From assembly GCA_039654915.1 (NCBI GenBank), contig CM077594.1, forward strand, positions 88,922,893 to 88,986,892: a stretch of DNA of 64,000 bases, given 5' to 3'. The DNA is from Aquilaria yunnanensis. Taxonomy: Eukaryota; Streptophyta; Magnoliopsida; Malvales; Thymelaeaceae. The translations under genes were made by a program, and so were the position numbers. Positions 48,180 through 59,920 of the stretch are shown piece by piece. The notes under the pieces are model-generated. The model was not told the origin of the DNA. It saw only the letters and a program-made list of their open reading frames with translations, and ran no database searches. The first letter of the stretch is position 1. Each line of letters starts with the position of its first letter.

Positions 48180-48860
48180 TTGGTCAAAAGGAAAAGTCAG
48201 AGAGAGGTAGGTATCATGTGAGCCGGGAAAAACGAATTTTGGAGAGCACACATCTTAGAGGAAACGAATAATTTTGCAACAAAAACAAATTAGTATAATA
48301 ATGCAGTACATTTTTTTTGTGCTTTATATTATAGTTAATGGATTTGTACGGGAATAGGGTGTTATTAGTACTAAAATTTAGAATAAATTTAGATTATTTC
48401 TCCAAAACTAACTCTAAATTACATTTAAATAATTTTTAAAATTTCTAACCTACAATTCTTTTTTGCCATTATTCTACTTGCTTTTCCGTTACACTTTAGA
48501 ATTTTAAAATTCCATTTAATAGGAGTTAATTACTCTTATTAGGGATGCTTTAATTAAACGATAGCTCTTATATCATACTTGTTACGATTTTGTTGCAATT
48601 TCATTTGATTGATTCCTGAAAAATCAAGTGGAAATTAATTTTTTAGCATTAAATTATACGTTACCTAATGTAATAAGATTTTTTAGGTACTTAGGAAAAC
48701 ATAAGAGAAAGAAAAGAAAGACAATAAAAGCTATAAGCGAGTTCATTTCCAATTAATAGCCACGAAGGAGCTCTCATTATTCACGGCGGGTGTGAGAACA
48801 ACCCGTCGTGCTAGTTCGTGAAATGACTAGGAATGTCGCTAGATGTTCAATCCAAAGTAG
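48180..48860. other. AT-rich DNA with a fragment of the foldback element
   Basis: At about 48738-48785 the phrase TTTCCAATTAATAGCCACG, then CTCTCATTATTCACG resembles the TIR of the element at 51278-52199. Otherwise nothing recognised. Confidence 0.4.
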
Positions 48861-48884
48861 GGGAAAAAAAATGAATAAACAGTT

Positions 48885-49170
48885 TGAGCTCGGCTCGATT
48901 TAAAACTCGTTCGTGACTCGTTCAAATAATTAACAAGCTTAAAGCTTGATATATAATTCAAACAAAGTTTGAATTGCTTACTACTCGATTTTATTTTAGA
49001 ATTTTTCCGTAATTTAAATGAACATCTCAAGCTCGACTCGAGCTCATTTAGATAAAAGTTTGTTTAAAGCTCATTCATATTGTTTTCAATCCAAACACGA
49101 ACAAAATATCAAGCTCGATAATTAATTCAAGCCGAACATAAACAACCTACTACTTGCCTCGGCTCGTTTT
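48885..49170. repeat. GCTCG-rich dispersed repeat
   Basis: Recurring AGCTCGGCTCG, AAGCTCGACTCGAGCTC and GCCTCGGCTCGTTTTCAGCC phrases are typical of a widespread non-coding plant repeat. Class not determined. Confidence 0.45.
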
Positions 49171-49715
49171 CAGCCTTAATCCGATGGGCATCCGATTGTA
49201 TCCAATTTAATAGGTCAGATTTTTTCACAATTGATCGTGTTTGGGTTGGATATGATTTTTTTTCTTTTTAACCTGCCATCGGGTTTTGATAGGATGTGGG
49301 TTTGGGGTTCATCCGCCTCATATCTGACTCATATACATATGTATGTGTGTATGTGTGTGTGTGTATAATATATTAGAATTAGTTATGTGATAAAAATAAA
49401 AGTATAATGAATAATTTATATGGAATTAAAAACAAGCATGAGTTGCTTTAATATATAAGATATAATAAGTGTTTTTAATAGTAACAAATGTAAGATTACA
49501 CATAACATGATTCAATAAAATTGTAATTGTGAAGGTGTGGTGGGTGGATGGGTTTTACTCGACCCAACCCGTTTAAAAATGGGTAAGATATGGACGTAAA
49601 AATTATCCACCCGATAGGTAATGGATAGGATGCGGGTAAAGCATTCAAGGTTACGGGTAAGATGTGAGAATACACTTATTCAACCCAAACCTGACCTATT
49701 GACATCCCAAGAAAT
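49170..49715. mobile_element. hAT-like non-autonomous element (tentative)
   Basis: GGGTTGGATATGATTT, GATAGGATGCGGGTAAAG and AACCTGACCTATTGACATCCC style phrases are common in short hAT-like elements of plants. The ends are roughly inverted (ATAGGTCAG near 49211; CTGACCTATTGAC near 49693). A TG/TA microsatellite lies at 49327-49367. Confidence 0.4.
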
Positions 49716-51277
49716 GACCCATGTATTTGTATTATTTACAATCTTATGCCACCTAGCTATTACCTTCAGGCTTAACTAGGCATGATTCAATTCCAAAACC
49801 ATTTAGGTGGAAAGTTTGTTCAATAAGAAGATAGCAAATGGACTAGATCTGGAGAGTCCAAGCAACTTTAATTTCTGAAGTGAGTCTTAGGCAATTCAAT
49901 CAAATTTTTAGTTTAAATGAACTTGGAAGAAGACAATGCAAACTAAAAAGGAAAATAAACTCTAATGACTTAATTGACATTGTACTATTCAAATTGGTAC
50001 TTTAATGATGCATTTAAGAAACATCCATGGCCATCCATATAATTAACTCAATTTCGTTGATCAAGTGTGAACTTAGGGTTGAAAGAATAACCCTAGAGTT
50101 GATTATTAACCCAAACTTGATTAAAAATATTGGGTTTGGGTCAGGCTAAACTTAACAAACTCGAAATTGTTTGGCGCGGACAATGTGAGAGAGATGGTCA
50201 TAAGAATATGATATTACAAATAATAAGGGCTTAAGTGGCAGGTAAAAGATAGGTAAGGGATTCAAGAATGCAATTAGTAATTCCTCTTTGTCCTACACTA
50301 GAGAATGCCACGTCACTTTTCTTAATCTCTCCCCTATTTCTCGCCTTTTCTTTCGCATTTTCCACTGTGTAATCAACCTTGTCTTGTTTCACCTTCGCCA
50401 CTTTATTTTTCCCTCTCCACTATGTAATCGAATTTATTTCATCTTCTTTGTCATGGAATCTTTCACCTCCTTCGTGTTCTCCATGGCTAATTTTGCTCCT
50501 TGCTTCATAGATTCTGCTGTCTCATAGGTCTTCTTGGTAATAGTTTCTTTAGCGTGCTCATAAGTGTCGTGCACAGCACTTAACAGCTTCTTTTGCCCTG
50601 CCCTCCATTGTCTCCCACCAAGAACCTCACTATTAGAACCCTATTGTTGTTGTTTTTTTTTTCTTCAGGTTGATGAGAGAAAATTGGGCAAATCAATTTA
50701 CCTAATTCCAAATTGAACTTTTTTGGGTTTGGTTTGGTTTAGGCTAGACATAAAATTTGATCAAGTTCAGGCCAACATATAAGAGTAAAGTAGGGATAAT
50801 TTAGGTCAGGTTTTGACTCAAACCTGAAAAATTAACTTGACTTTCATCCTTATTTGAACTTGCCTTATATAACCCTAGACCAGATCAGGAGGTAGCCTGT
50901 TGGATTAATGTCACTGGAATTGGCAAACTGATCATTAATACTTTGACTCAATGCATGCATGGTGAACCATGAAACATCAATGAAAGATGCTCCCACGTAA
51001 AGTTCCAATCAATCTACGAGTTTGGTGGTTCTGTTTCAACCTGCCAGTATTGTCAACCAAGACAGATCTCCACTTGAACTTGCCCCTTCTTCTCCTAACT
51101 TTCAACATGTTTCAACCACCAAATCCAAGGCTAGGAATCGGCGGTCAAAGCTAGAAATGCCTTGGCTAGGCAGCCAACAAAAGGCATAGCGACTATGGGG
51201 GTTGTCAGTGAATGGTTGGTGTGTGAGACAGAAGTTTGCTAATAGCTAGGTGGCAGAGGATTGTAAATAATGCAAAT
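49716..51277. other. Intergenic, old repeats
   Basis: GGGTTTGGGTCAGGCTAAAC (50130) and GGTCAGGTTTTGACTCAAAC (50803) are fragments of the same style as the preceding element. No gene recognised. Confidence 0.35.
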
Positions 51278-52199
51278 GTATGGGCAAATTTTTCAAACTA
51301 AAGGGGTAGTTTGTTTTAATCTGCACCATAACTCAACCTACTTGCAAATAATGAAGGTTCCCCAATGCGTATTAATTGGAAACAAACTCGTTGTACATTT
51401 TAAAACTTATCACTTAAGTAAGTAAAAGTGTCACTAAAGTCAGAATAAAAGAAAAATGGAAAACAGGAATAAGAGTGACAGCCTTCAACTAGAAGAATTA
51501 TGTCATCCACTTAAATAAATAAATAAACACACACACACACACACACATACACATACATACATATGTATGCATGTGTGTAATAACGCCACAATTAGAAAGG
51601 TTAAAGTTAAGGTTAAGCAAATACAATAGGAGAAAAACCTTTTAAAGTTTGGGCAAAAATACAATTTATCGCCATATGGTTAAAAAAAACCTATAATTTG
51701 TCCTCAACTATGATTACTTGTTTTCTTAATAATTTTTGTTAGTGGTTGATGTCAATTTTTAAAATCTTAAATTTAAAAGCTGCTGAAGAATAAATTTATA
51801 TAGTTAGTAATCTTTTTTTTTTCTTACTAGTGTTGATGGCATTACAACTATAGAAGGTACAGTATAAATTATCAAAATAGAATAAAGTATATTGTATTCA
51901 AAGGTGAACCTAAGGGGCTGAAGTGTGTCTTGCCCTCATAATATTTTTCTTAATTATATATATAAGTAGATGACATAATTCTTCTAGTTGAAGGTTGTCA
52001 CTCTTATTCTCGTTCTCCACTTCACTTTTATTCTGACTTTAATGACACTTTTACCAACTTAAGTCATAAGTTTTAAAATGTACAACGAGTTTGTTTCCAA
52101 TTAATACACATTAAGGAATTCTCATTATTTGTGAGTAGGTCGAGTTATGGCACGGGTTAGAACAGACTTCCCCTCTAGTTTGCAAAATTGGCCCATACA
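51278..52199. mobile_element. Foldback/MITE-like element with about 230-bp TIRs
   Basis: 51278-51510 is the inverted complement of 51965-52199 at high identity, including CGTTGTACATTTTAAAACTT, AGTCAGAATAAAAG and CTTCAACTAGAAGAATTATG. About half of the 0.92-kb element is stem. The loop has a CA repeat (51522-51570) and no coding signal. No clear target duplication was seen. Confidence 0.85.
51522..51578. repeat. CA/TACA microsatellite
   Basis: An ACACAC run passes into ACATACATACATATGTATG. Confidence 0.95.
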
Positions 52200-52234
52200 C
52201 TTTTCTCTGTGTGTGTTATTCAGACAATTAAATA

Positions 52235-52467
52235 CTCCCTCTATCCCACTATCTTTTTTTCGTTTGACTTTTTTGAATAGTTTAATTTGAATTTATTCAT
52301 ATTATTATTTGTTTAAAAAAATAAAAATATATATATTTAGAAACTATAGGTTTTGATTTATCATTTATGTATAAAGGCTTTTTATTTATATGCTAAAATG
52401 TTAAAAATAAAAAATTATAGATTAATTACTAAAAAATGAATTATGCAAAGAATTTTGGAGAAGGGAG
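52235..52467. mobile_element. Stowaway MITE
   Basis: 233 bp bounded by TA dinucleotides (52233-52234 and 52468-52469), left end CTCCCTCTATCCC and right end a shorter AAGGGAG match, the hallmark of Tc1/mariner-related Stowaway MITEs. The right terminus is diverged. Confidence 0.8.
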
Positions 52468-53050
52468 TAGTAGAAAAATATATATAACAACATTAATAGC
52501 AAAGAAGGTAGAAAAATATTGGCTCTTACCTAAAGGATTGAGGAAAATATAATTGTCATATTGGCTCACATATAAAAGGGAAAAATTACCAAAACTTTTG
52601 AGGTTTAGTTGCACCTACACTTTTGTCACTTGTCATTTCAAATATCTATACTTACCATCTCAAAAGCCTAACATACTTAACACTTACCTCCTTCAATGTT
52701 AACATATATAAAATGTTACACTTAGCTTACTTTCATGTCCTAAAATGGTACCCTATCTTAAATTTATCCTATCGAAGCACTCAACCTTGTTATCGCATCT
52801 TAATTGGGTCATTTTTATTAATCTCACTGTTAAATTGGATAGAAATCACTGATGTGGCTTTAATTAAGGCTAAATAAATTTAAAATATCAATTTTAGTCC
52901 TTAAGCTTTTCTAATAAAGAATTCTCAACTTTAAAATTGTAAATCAACTATCTATACCCTAAATTTTCCCAAATCCCTCAAACTTCTAATCCAATGGCAA
53001 AATCCTAATTCATGTTCTTCACCTCCCACTGTTCTCATCCATATCCTAAA

Positions 53051-53297
53051 TAAATCTGTAATTGTTTCTCGGGAAAACACTAACTTTTGATTTCTCCTCA
53101 TACCTTTTTTTTATTTTATCTACCTTTGTTTCCGTCTTATTCTATATCTACATTAGTGACATTGATTTCTCCTCATACCCTAAATCTGTAATTGTTTCTC
53201 AGGAAAACACTAACTTTTGATTTCTCCTCATACCTTTTTTTTTTATTTTATCTACCTTTGTTTCCGTCTTATTCTATATCCACATTAGTGACATTGA
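53051..53297. repeat. 130-bp tandem duplication inside element B
   Basis: The unit starting TAAATCTGTAATTGTTTCTC is repeated at 53181 with one or two substitutions and one indel in the T run. Confidence 0.9.
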
Positions 53298-53304
53298 AAC
53301 TAGT

Positions 53305-53514
53305 ATGGCTATAGGATGAAAGTTAAAGAAAGGTGTCACTAGGAGGAAATGAGGTGGCCCCCAGAAAAAGCTTGTCGCTTGCTCTATCAAAGCCGGCCTT
53401 TAGTTCCTAGTTGGTCGGATTAGTCATTATCTCAAGAAAGGTTGGCATTTAGAGCGTGTTATAACTAGAGCCCCGATTTATTTGGCCGTTGTCCTCGCGT
53501 ACGTCGATGCTGAG
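53305..53514 (+). pseudogene. Captured histone H2A exon-1 fragment
   Basis: Seventy codons from an ATG stay in one frame and read through plant H2A landmarks: a KKG / RRK / GG N-tail, SIKAGL-stop-[13 protein letters not shown], an ERV and [15 protein letters not shown]. Three stops are present: TGA at codon 5, TGA at codon 16, TAG at codon 33, the last where plant H2A has Gln (CAG). The fragment stops at GAG followed by GTAAAT, a donor-like site where plant H2A genes have an intron as I remember them. The part that forms the rest of the fold is missing, so no histone can be made. Confidence 0.85.
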
Positions 53515-54629
53515 GTAAATATGAGTTCATGTTTGTTCATTACTCCTCTTGTCTTTCTAGGTCATGGCGATAACTGATTTCATATTCTTATTGTATTGTT
53601 CTCCAGTGTGATTTAAAATTTTTATGGCTGTTAATTAGAATCTTGCCTCAAATTTAAAACTTTCTAGGCTTGTTTTGAATTGGTTTATTTGTAATTGTTG
53701 TTGATATTGTGATTCCAATTACTGTAATTGTAACCATTGATCAAGCTCTTCAGAGTTGCTTCTCTGTTGTTTTTGTTCAGGTCATCGCATGTTCAATCAA
53801 ACCCCCAAAGTGTCCTATACTCAAAGAGAGAGATCAAGTCTTGTAGATTTGAATAGAGCTCTTAACCCAAACAAAGCCGGTCCTGTGGAGCATTAGCGAG
53901 GAGTATGATGGAGGATTTTATCGTATGAGAATTTGGTGTCACAACGAGGGCAACATTCTCGGTTCATGAAAGGATCAGGAGGATTTTGAAAGGGAGAAAT
54001 TTGAGAATAGTTAGAAATGTAGTTTGGCAGAACCCAGATCTAGTTGCAAAACCTAGATTCTTTATCTATTTGGAGTTAATTGTTTTGTAATTTGGGTTGG
54101 TTATTGATGTTTTTGTCGATGGAAAGAGAAATTTTAAAATTTTGGGTTCATTATTGATGTTCAGGAAGTTTTGAAGGTTTAGAATTATTGATTGGAAAAG
54201 TCTGAGGACCAAAATTGTTATTTTTCATTTATTTTAATGTTAATTAGTGCCACATCAGTAATTTCTATATGATTTAACACTGAAATTGACAAAAATGATC
54301 CAATTAAGACCCGATAATGAGATAAGGTATTTTGATATGATAAATTTAAGATAGGGTACTATTTGAGGACATGATAATAAGTTAAGGGACCCATGGTAGA
54401 GTTTACCCCCTTCCTTACACTTACCCCTCCACAAAAAGAGAAAATGCTTATTTTTCCATTTTTGTGTTCTTTAACAAAAACTTTCCCCCCAATTTCTGCA
54501 TTTAATGATCTACCCCATCTTTAATTAGACCTATCCCCTTCCTACCACTATCAACTCCATATCCAACTTTGCCCCCTTCTAGAACTGCCACTCTATTGTC
54601 CATTGATACATATTTCCCTACGGCGCCTT

Positions 54630-55590
54630 CATGCGGATCCCCTTGGTATATGAACCAAGAAATGCACCCTAAGATACTAACAAGTTCTACAAACACACAC
54701 CAAATACTGAATTTAAAACCCTTACCCCTAACTAACTTGCGGTTAGAAACAAGAAGTATAAAGAATACACAAAAAAACCAACTTCCTTGTATACCAAGGT
54801 AAGTTCACCAAGAACTCAACAAAATAGCTCTAAAAAAAAGCAATATTATTAATTAATAAAATCTGAGTTTTATAGGCATATTAGAGGCCTTTATATATGT
54901 TCAAAACTAGGGTAAACTAAGGCATAGGTTTAGCCAAGAAACCTTAAACCTAAAGAACTTAGAAAACCTAGTCAAATTAGGATTCTTACATACGGTTTCT
55001 ACTTGTTTTTGTATGAAACCGTATGCCAATTATCCCATGTGACCAAAATTATATCCTAGGCCTAAAGACATCCTAAATAATGTAAATAAACTGGAATTAA
55101 ATGAAAATTCAAACCGAAACACAAGATAAACCCCATAAACGCTTAAGGGTGCTCGTAGGTGCACTTTATGACATATGTAGGGTTTGTGCTTGTGCTTCCT
55201 AGGTCCAGTTGAAATCTAAGTTCCATTAGCTTGAGACCTTCCTTTAGGACATGTAGAAGGGCTTTGAAGCTTTAGAGCTTATAAATTCAAGTCGTAGAAG
55301 AAAATGGCATGAGTGGGACTTCAAGAGGGCTCCGGTAGTGCATTCTCATATGTGCTATTGAGCTCCTTTATGGTTTTGTGTATCTTGACACTCTAAAAGT
55401 GAGCAACATGATATGCCATCTCTCCAATATGACTCTTTAACTGTTCCAACAGCTCTATGTGAAGATCCAAGTCCATCCTCCATGAAATAGCAAATGACAA
55501 ATGCATAAAATGCTTGAACTCTCTCCTTAGCTTTCTTCCTTGTAGTAGGTCCACTAAATATCTTCAATGAGTCCTTACCATCATTGATGT
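54630..55590 (-). repeat. Decayed gypsy LTR, related to the LTRs at 3917/10206
   Basis: Read on the minus strand it has the same order as those LTRs: GGACCTACTACAAGGAAGAA near the start (GPTTRKKAK frame, 55567-55355), a TATATAAAGGCC promoter near 54890, and an end CATATACCAAGGGGATCCGC that parallels the other LTR ends. Divergence is high. An AGGCGCCGTAGGG phrase just beyond the end (54618-54630) faintly resembles an Asp-type primer site, but no coding region follows, so it is a solo or truncated LTR. Confidence 0.7.
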
Positions 55591-56407
55591 GACTTCCAAA
55601 TTATTAGCCTTCTTGTCCAAGAAGAACACAGAAAACTACCCAAAAGAACCCATGCAATGCCTTCTTCTCCCAGCTATGAATAACTTAGTGTCATCATCAA
55701 AGCCATCAAGACTCAGATCTAGATCCTCAATTCTCTTAAAAAATAACCCTGTTCTTGGTTTCAATATAAACCTAAGAATCTCAAAGCTATTTGGAAGACT
55801 TCTATTTCTACCATGAAAATTTAAAACCTCTATTTCTAGGTTTAGAAATGGACAAGATTTCTTATGCTTCCTTAGTTGATAATCTTTTTATTCTTGTTAT
55901 TGTTGACACCCAATTTCGTCTGGCTTTTTTTTTTAAAAAATTTAAAAAAAAAACTAATTAAAAAAATTATTATTATTATTATTATTATTGCTAAAAAATT
56001 TTAATTATGCTAATTAGTTTAAAATATATTTTTATTTTGAGAAGATTTGATTTAAAATAATATATGTGTGAATATGTATCTGTTTGAAATAAAAATAAAA
56101 TTTCAGAAAAAAATGACAAAAAATTAAAAGTTTGAGGTAAAAATGACAAAATTGAGAAGTTTCGGACAAAATTGACAAATTCTGAAAGTTTCAGGAGCTT
56201 TGGGTAATTTTTCGCGTTAATTTTGGGCCTAAACGGACGTTTCTGGCCCAAATTGACAGAAAACGTTAAAATTGTCAAAATCAGAAGCTTCTGAGCTTAT
56301 CCAGAGCTGGAGTAACGTAAAGGACTGAAACTGTCATTTTACCAATTTAAAAGATAAGTTTGAGATTTTTTATTAATTTATCCGTCCACAGTTCACCTAA
56401 GCTCCTT

Positions 56408-56418
56408 CTATAAATACC
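56408..56418 (+). promoter_or_regulatory. LTR TATA box
   Basis: CTATAAATACC followed about 30 bp later by A-rich DNA and a GC-rich leader: the likely transcription start of the element. Confidence 0.6.
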
Positions 56419-56559
56419 CCCCCAAATTCAGTGCTGAACACAGAAAAAAATAGAGGAAAAGCTTAGAGCTCCGTTTTAAAAAAAGATAAAATTATAGTCC
56501 TTGTCCCTGGCTCTCTTCCCTTTCTCCAGAAAATCTCAAAATTTTTTATTCTAACGCCT

Positions 56560-56860
56560 TGGCCCCCGTCTTCCTCCTCCCGTTTATCTCCATTCTCTCT
56601 CTCTCTCCGACGTTGCCCGCCACCGCTGTCCGCCGGCCGCCACTCCTCCACCCAGCCGTCCTGCCGCCGTCGTCCGGCCGTCCCGCCGCCGTCAGCCCCT
56701 CCGCCCAGCCGTTCCGCCGCCGCGCTCCGTCATCCCTTTTTTTTTTTTTTTTTTCCGGCCGGCCCGCGCCCTCGTCGCCGTCGTCCCGGCCGCCGTCGCC
56801 CTCGCTGCCGCGTCGCCCTAGCTGCCCGCCGTCGCCGCCTTGCCCTTCCTCTTCCTCCTC
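56560..56860. repeat. CCG/CGCC-rich low-complexity block in the LTR
   Basis: CCGCCGCCGTCGTCCGGCCG-type DNA with a 16-T interruption at 56738-56755. Open frames of 120-128 codons on both strands (Pro/Ser/Arg or Gly/Arg-rich) are products of composition, not recognised proteins. Confidence 0.85.
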
Positions 56861-57546
56861 TGCGCCTATTTCATACTTCATCTTTTCAATTTCTTTCACT
56901 TTGGTCACTAACTTTTTATTTTGTTCTTGCAGAATTAATTACTAACCCTTTTTAATTTTTACTTGTTTATTCATTATTATTATCACTAACCTTTTGTTTT
57001 ATTGTTGTTAACAATTGATTAATCTAACTTTTATATTTATTGTTATTAACAATTAATTGATCTAACATTACTAACTTTTATTTTTATTGTTACTAACAAT
57101 TAACTCAACTAACTTACTAACTTTTATTTTTATTGTTACTAACTTTTGCTAATTATTATAATTCATGGAAGGTTATACCTCCTATTTATTTAATTCTTTT
57201 AATGGATGGCCAAAAAGCCCCATTTTTATCATTTATTTAATAATTGTTTTTAATATTTCTTTATGTGTTTTCTCTTTATTTGTTTATTTATTTTATGCAT
57301 CTTTTACTTTTTAAATGGATGTCTAAACCAAAACAAAAAAAAAAAGAAAACCTCCACTTTATTCATTTTCCTTTATTTACTTTATGCAAAAATTTTATTT
57401 TATTTAAAAAAAAGAAATTAATCATGAAAGAAAAAATAATATAAATAAGTAAATGATAACTAATTAAAAGAAAATCCTTTTATGTGAATAATTAATTTTA
57501 TTCTTTAAGACTAACATAAATTTTTTTTTTTAAAAAAAAGCTAATT

Positions 57547-58850
57547 ATCTTTTATTATTTCTTTAAAAAGCACAAAAAATTAATTAACTTTTTATTCCTT
57601 TTATTAAAATTAAATAAACATAAGTAATTAATCAAAAAAAAATAATAATACAAATCATTTCTTTCTAAATATATCTTTAAAAGTAGCAATAATTAAAATT
57701 TAATAAAAACAACAATAAAAATCCAATAAAATTATGATTTAAATTAGTAACTAATTAAATAATTAATTAATAAAAATTAAACTCCATGTCCAAATGATCC
57801 GCCAGGATCCATGGCTTGGAAATATTATTTTTAAATAAAGTATATAAATAAATTTTTTTATTAAAAATAAAAACTTTGGACTAATATATTAATTATTTAT
57901 TAAAATAATAAAATATAACTTTTTAGTTTTCTTTATTAATAAAAAGAACAAAAAAAGGTAAAATTTTTGGGCTAATATTTTATTCAGTAATATTTTGCTT
58001 ATTTCTTTTAAAATAATGAAAAGATATAACTTTTTGTTTCCTTTATAAAAATCTTAGCAAATGATTTCAAAAATAGAATAAATTCAAAAGGATTAAATTA
58101 TCTCTTAAATATCTTAGACTTATTAATTAAAATTATTTATCAAACAAAAAGAACATAAAAATGAAATATAAATATCAAAACTTTCCTTTATTTTTAAGAT
58201 ATCTTTTATTATTTCTTTAAAAAGCACAAAAAATTAATTAACTTTTTATTCCTTTTATTAAAATTAAATAAACATAAGTAATTAATCAAAAAAAAATAAT
58301 AATCCAAATCATTTCTTTCTAAATATATCTTTAAAAGTAGCAATAATTAAAATTTAATAAAAACAACAATAAAAATCCAATAAAATTATGATTTAAATTA
58401 GTAACTAATTAAATAATTAATTAATAAAAATTAAACTCCATGTCCAAATGATCCGCCAGGATCCATGGCTTGGAAATATTATTTTTAAATAAAGTATATA
58501 AATAAATTTTTTTATTAAAAATAAAAACTTTGGACTAATATATTAATTATTTATTAAAATAATAAAATATAACTTTTTAGTTTTCTTTATTAATAAAAAG
58601 AACAAAAAAAGGTAAAATTTTTGGGCTAATATTTTATTCAGTAATATTTTGCTTATTTCTTTTAAAATAATGAAAAGATATAACTTTTTGTTTCCTTTAT
58701 AAAAATCTTAGCAAATGATTTCAAAAATAGAATAAATTCAAAAGGATTAAATTATCTCTTAAATATCTTAGACTTATTAATTAAAATTATTTATCAAACA
58801 AAAAGAACATAAAAATGAAATATAAATATCAAAACTTTCCTTTATTTTTT
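57547..58850. repeat. 654-bp tandem duplication, almost identical copies
   Basis: 57547-58200 and 58201-58850 match nearly base for base; one difference seen is AATACAAATC versus AATCCAAATC, plus one in the terminal T run. The duplication therefore arose recently. Confidence 0.95.
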
Positions 58851-59900
58851 TAAAATATACATATAAATTTTATTTTTTAAGATCCTTGTTAAATAATCAC
58901 TTCTTTTTAGTTAATCTTTTATAAAAATAAAATATATAAATATCAAAATTCTTCTTTCATGTTTAAAATATATATAAAAATCTTTGATTTCTTAATCTTT
59001 TTTTTGGTTATTTTATCAAATAAACTATTAAGACTTTTCTTTTATTTTTAAAATATACATATTTTTTTTGGTTTTCTTTATTAAAGATCTTGATTAAATA
59101 AAAAGAACAAATATAAATCTTTCTTGATTAATTTATTTTTAATAAACATAAAATAAATGTCAAGATTAATTAATTAACTTTCTTATAAAAAATTAATTAC
59201 TTTTTAATTATTTTATAAATTGAGTAATTATTTAAATAATAAATATCCTTCATTAAACAAGGAAAGAGAAAAGAAAGGAAAGATAAAATCAAAAGGAAAA
59301 GAAAAAATAAGAAAGATAAGAAAAATAAGAAAAAGAAAAGAAAGATAAAATAAAAAGAATAAAAAGAAAGAAGGAAAAGAATAATAAAATATAAAAAGAA
59401 ATAAGAAAGATCTTTTAAAAATCATTAACAAAAACCTAAAATTTTAAAAGACTTACAAAAATAGTAATTGCTTCCATTAAAATAAAAAATCCATATTTAC
59501 AATATGGATTAAATTGTTTAAATTTCACCAAATTCCGTGTCCAAATGACTCGGCAAAGTCCTTGGTTCGGAATAAAAATCTTCCGTGCCCAAATGACTCG
59601 GCAGAGTCCATGGTTCGGAAGTATAAAATTCTATACAAATTAATTACCAAAAATCCACATCCGATTAATTCAGTTAAAAATTCTAGATTGAAAATTAACT
59701 GAAATTTATTTAAAAGCAAAGCGAAACAAAATTAAAATCAACTAAGGTGCCAATTTTTGGGCGTTTTAACAAAGTTGTTTTAACGTAACCGTACTCCCGA
59801 ACCTCCGAACTCTCGCAGACCATATTTTAAGGTAACCAATCGACCTGAGCGAAAACCGATTGGTGGCGACTCCCGAAAAAGACCCGCACGTTGCCACAGC

Positions 59901-59920
59901 TTGGCGACTCCACTGGGGAC
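59901..59920 (+). other. Primer binding site, Arg-type
   Basis: TTGGCGACTCCACTGGGGAC lies two bases after the LTR end. It matches the primer site I remember for Ogre/Tat elements (tRNA-Arg complement); the tRNA assignment is from memory. Confidence 0.75.

Larger units (their letters stand above)
52705..54410. mobile_element. Inverted-repeat element B carrying an H2A fragment (Pack-MULE-like)
   Basis: The left end (ATGTCCTAAAATGGTACCCT, AATTGGGTCATTTTTATTAA, CACTGATGTGGC) recurs inverted at 54240-54410. The right end (inverse of TAAACTCTACCATGGGTCCC) matches the left end of element A at 20179. The interior holds a histone H2A first-exon fragment at 53305-53514, a 130-bp tandem duplication and about 900 bp of unassigned DNA. 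Capture of host exon plus intron-side DNA between TIRs is the definition of a Pack-MULE, but target duplications were not confirmed, so the superfamily is inferred. Confidence 0.7.
55901..59898 (+). repeat. 5' LTR of the Ogre/Tat-type element, about 4.0 kb
   Basis: It starts TGTTGACACCCAATTTCGTC, a classic Tat/Ogre start, and ends ...GTTGCCACA two bases before the primer site. U3 has a TATA box at about 56408-56418 (TCTATAAATACC). A GC/CCG-rich block (56560-56860) stands in an otherwise AT-rich LTR. A 654-bp tandem duplication (57547-58850) and four copies of a CCATGTCCAAATGATCCGCC-like motif follow. Confidence 0.85.

Noticed and set aside
56546..56945. Open frames of 120-128 codons on both strands in the LTR
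   Set aside because: Both come from a CCG-rich low-complexity tract; a frame open on both strands at once is a composition effect.
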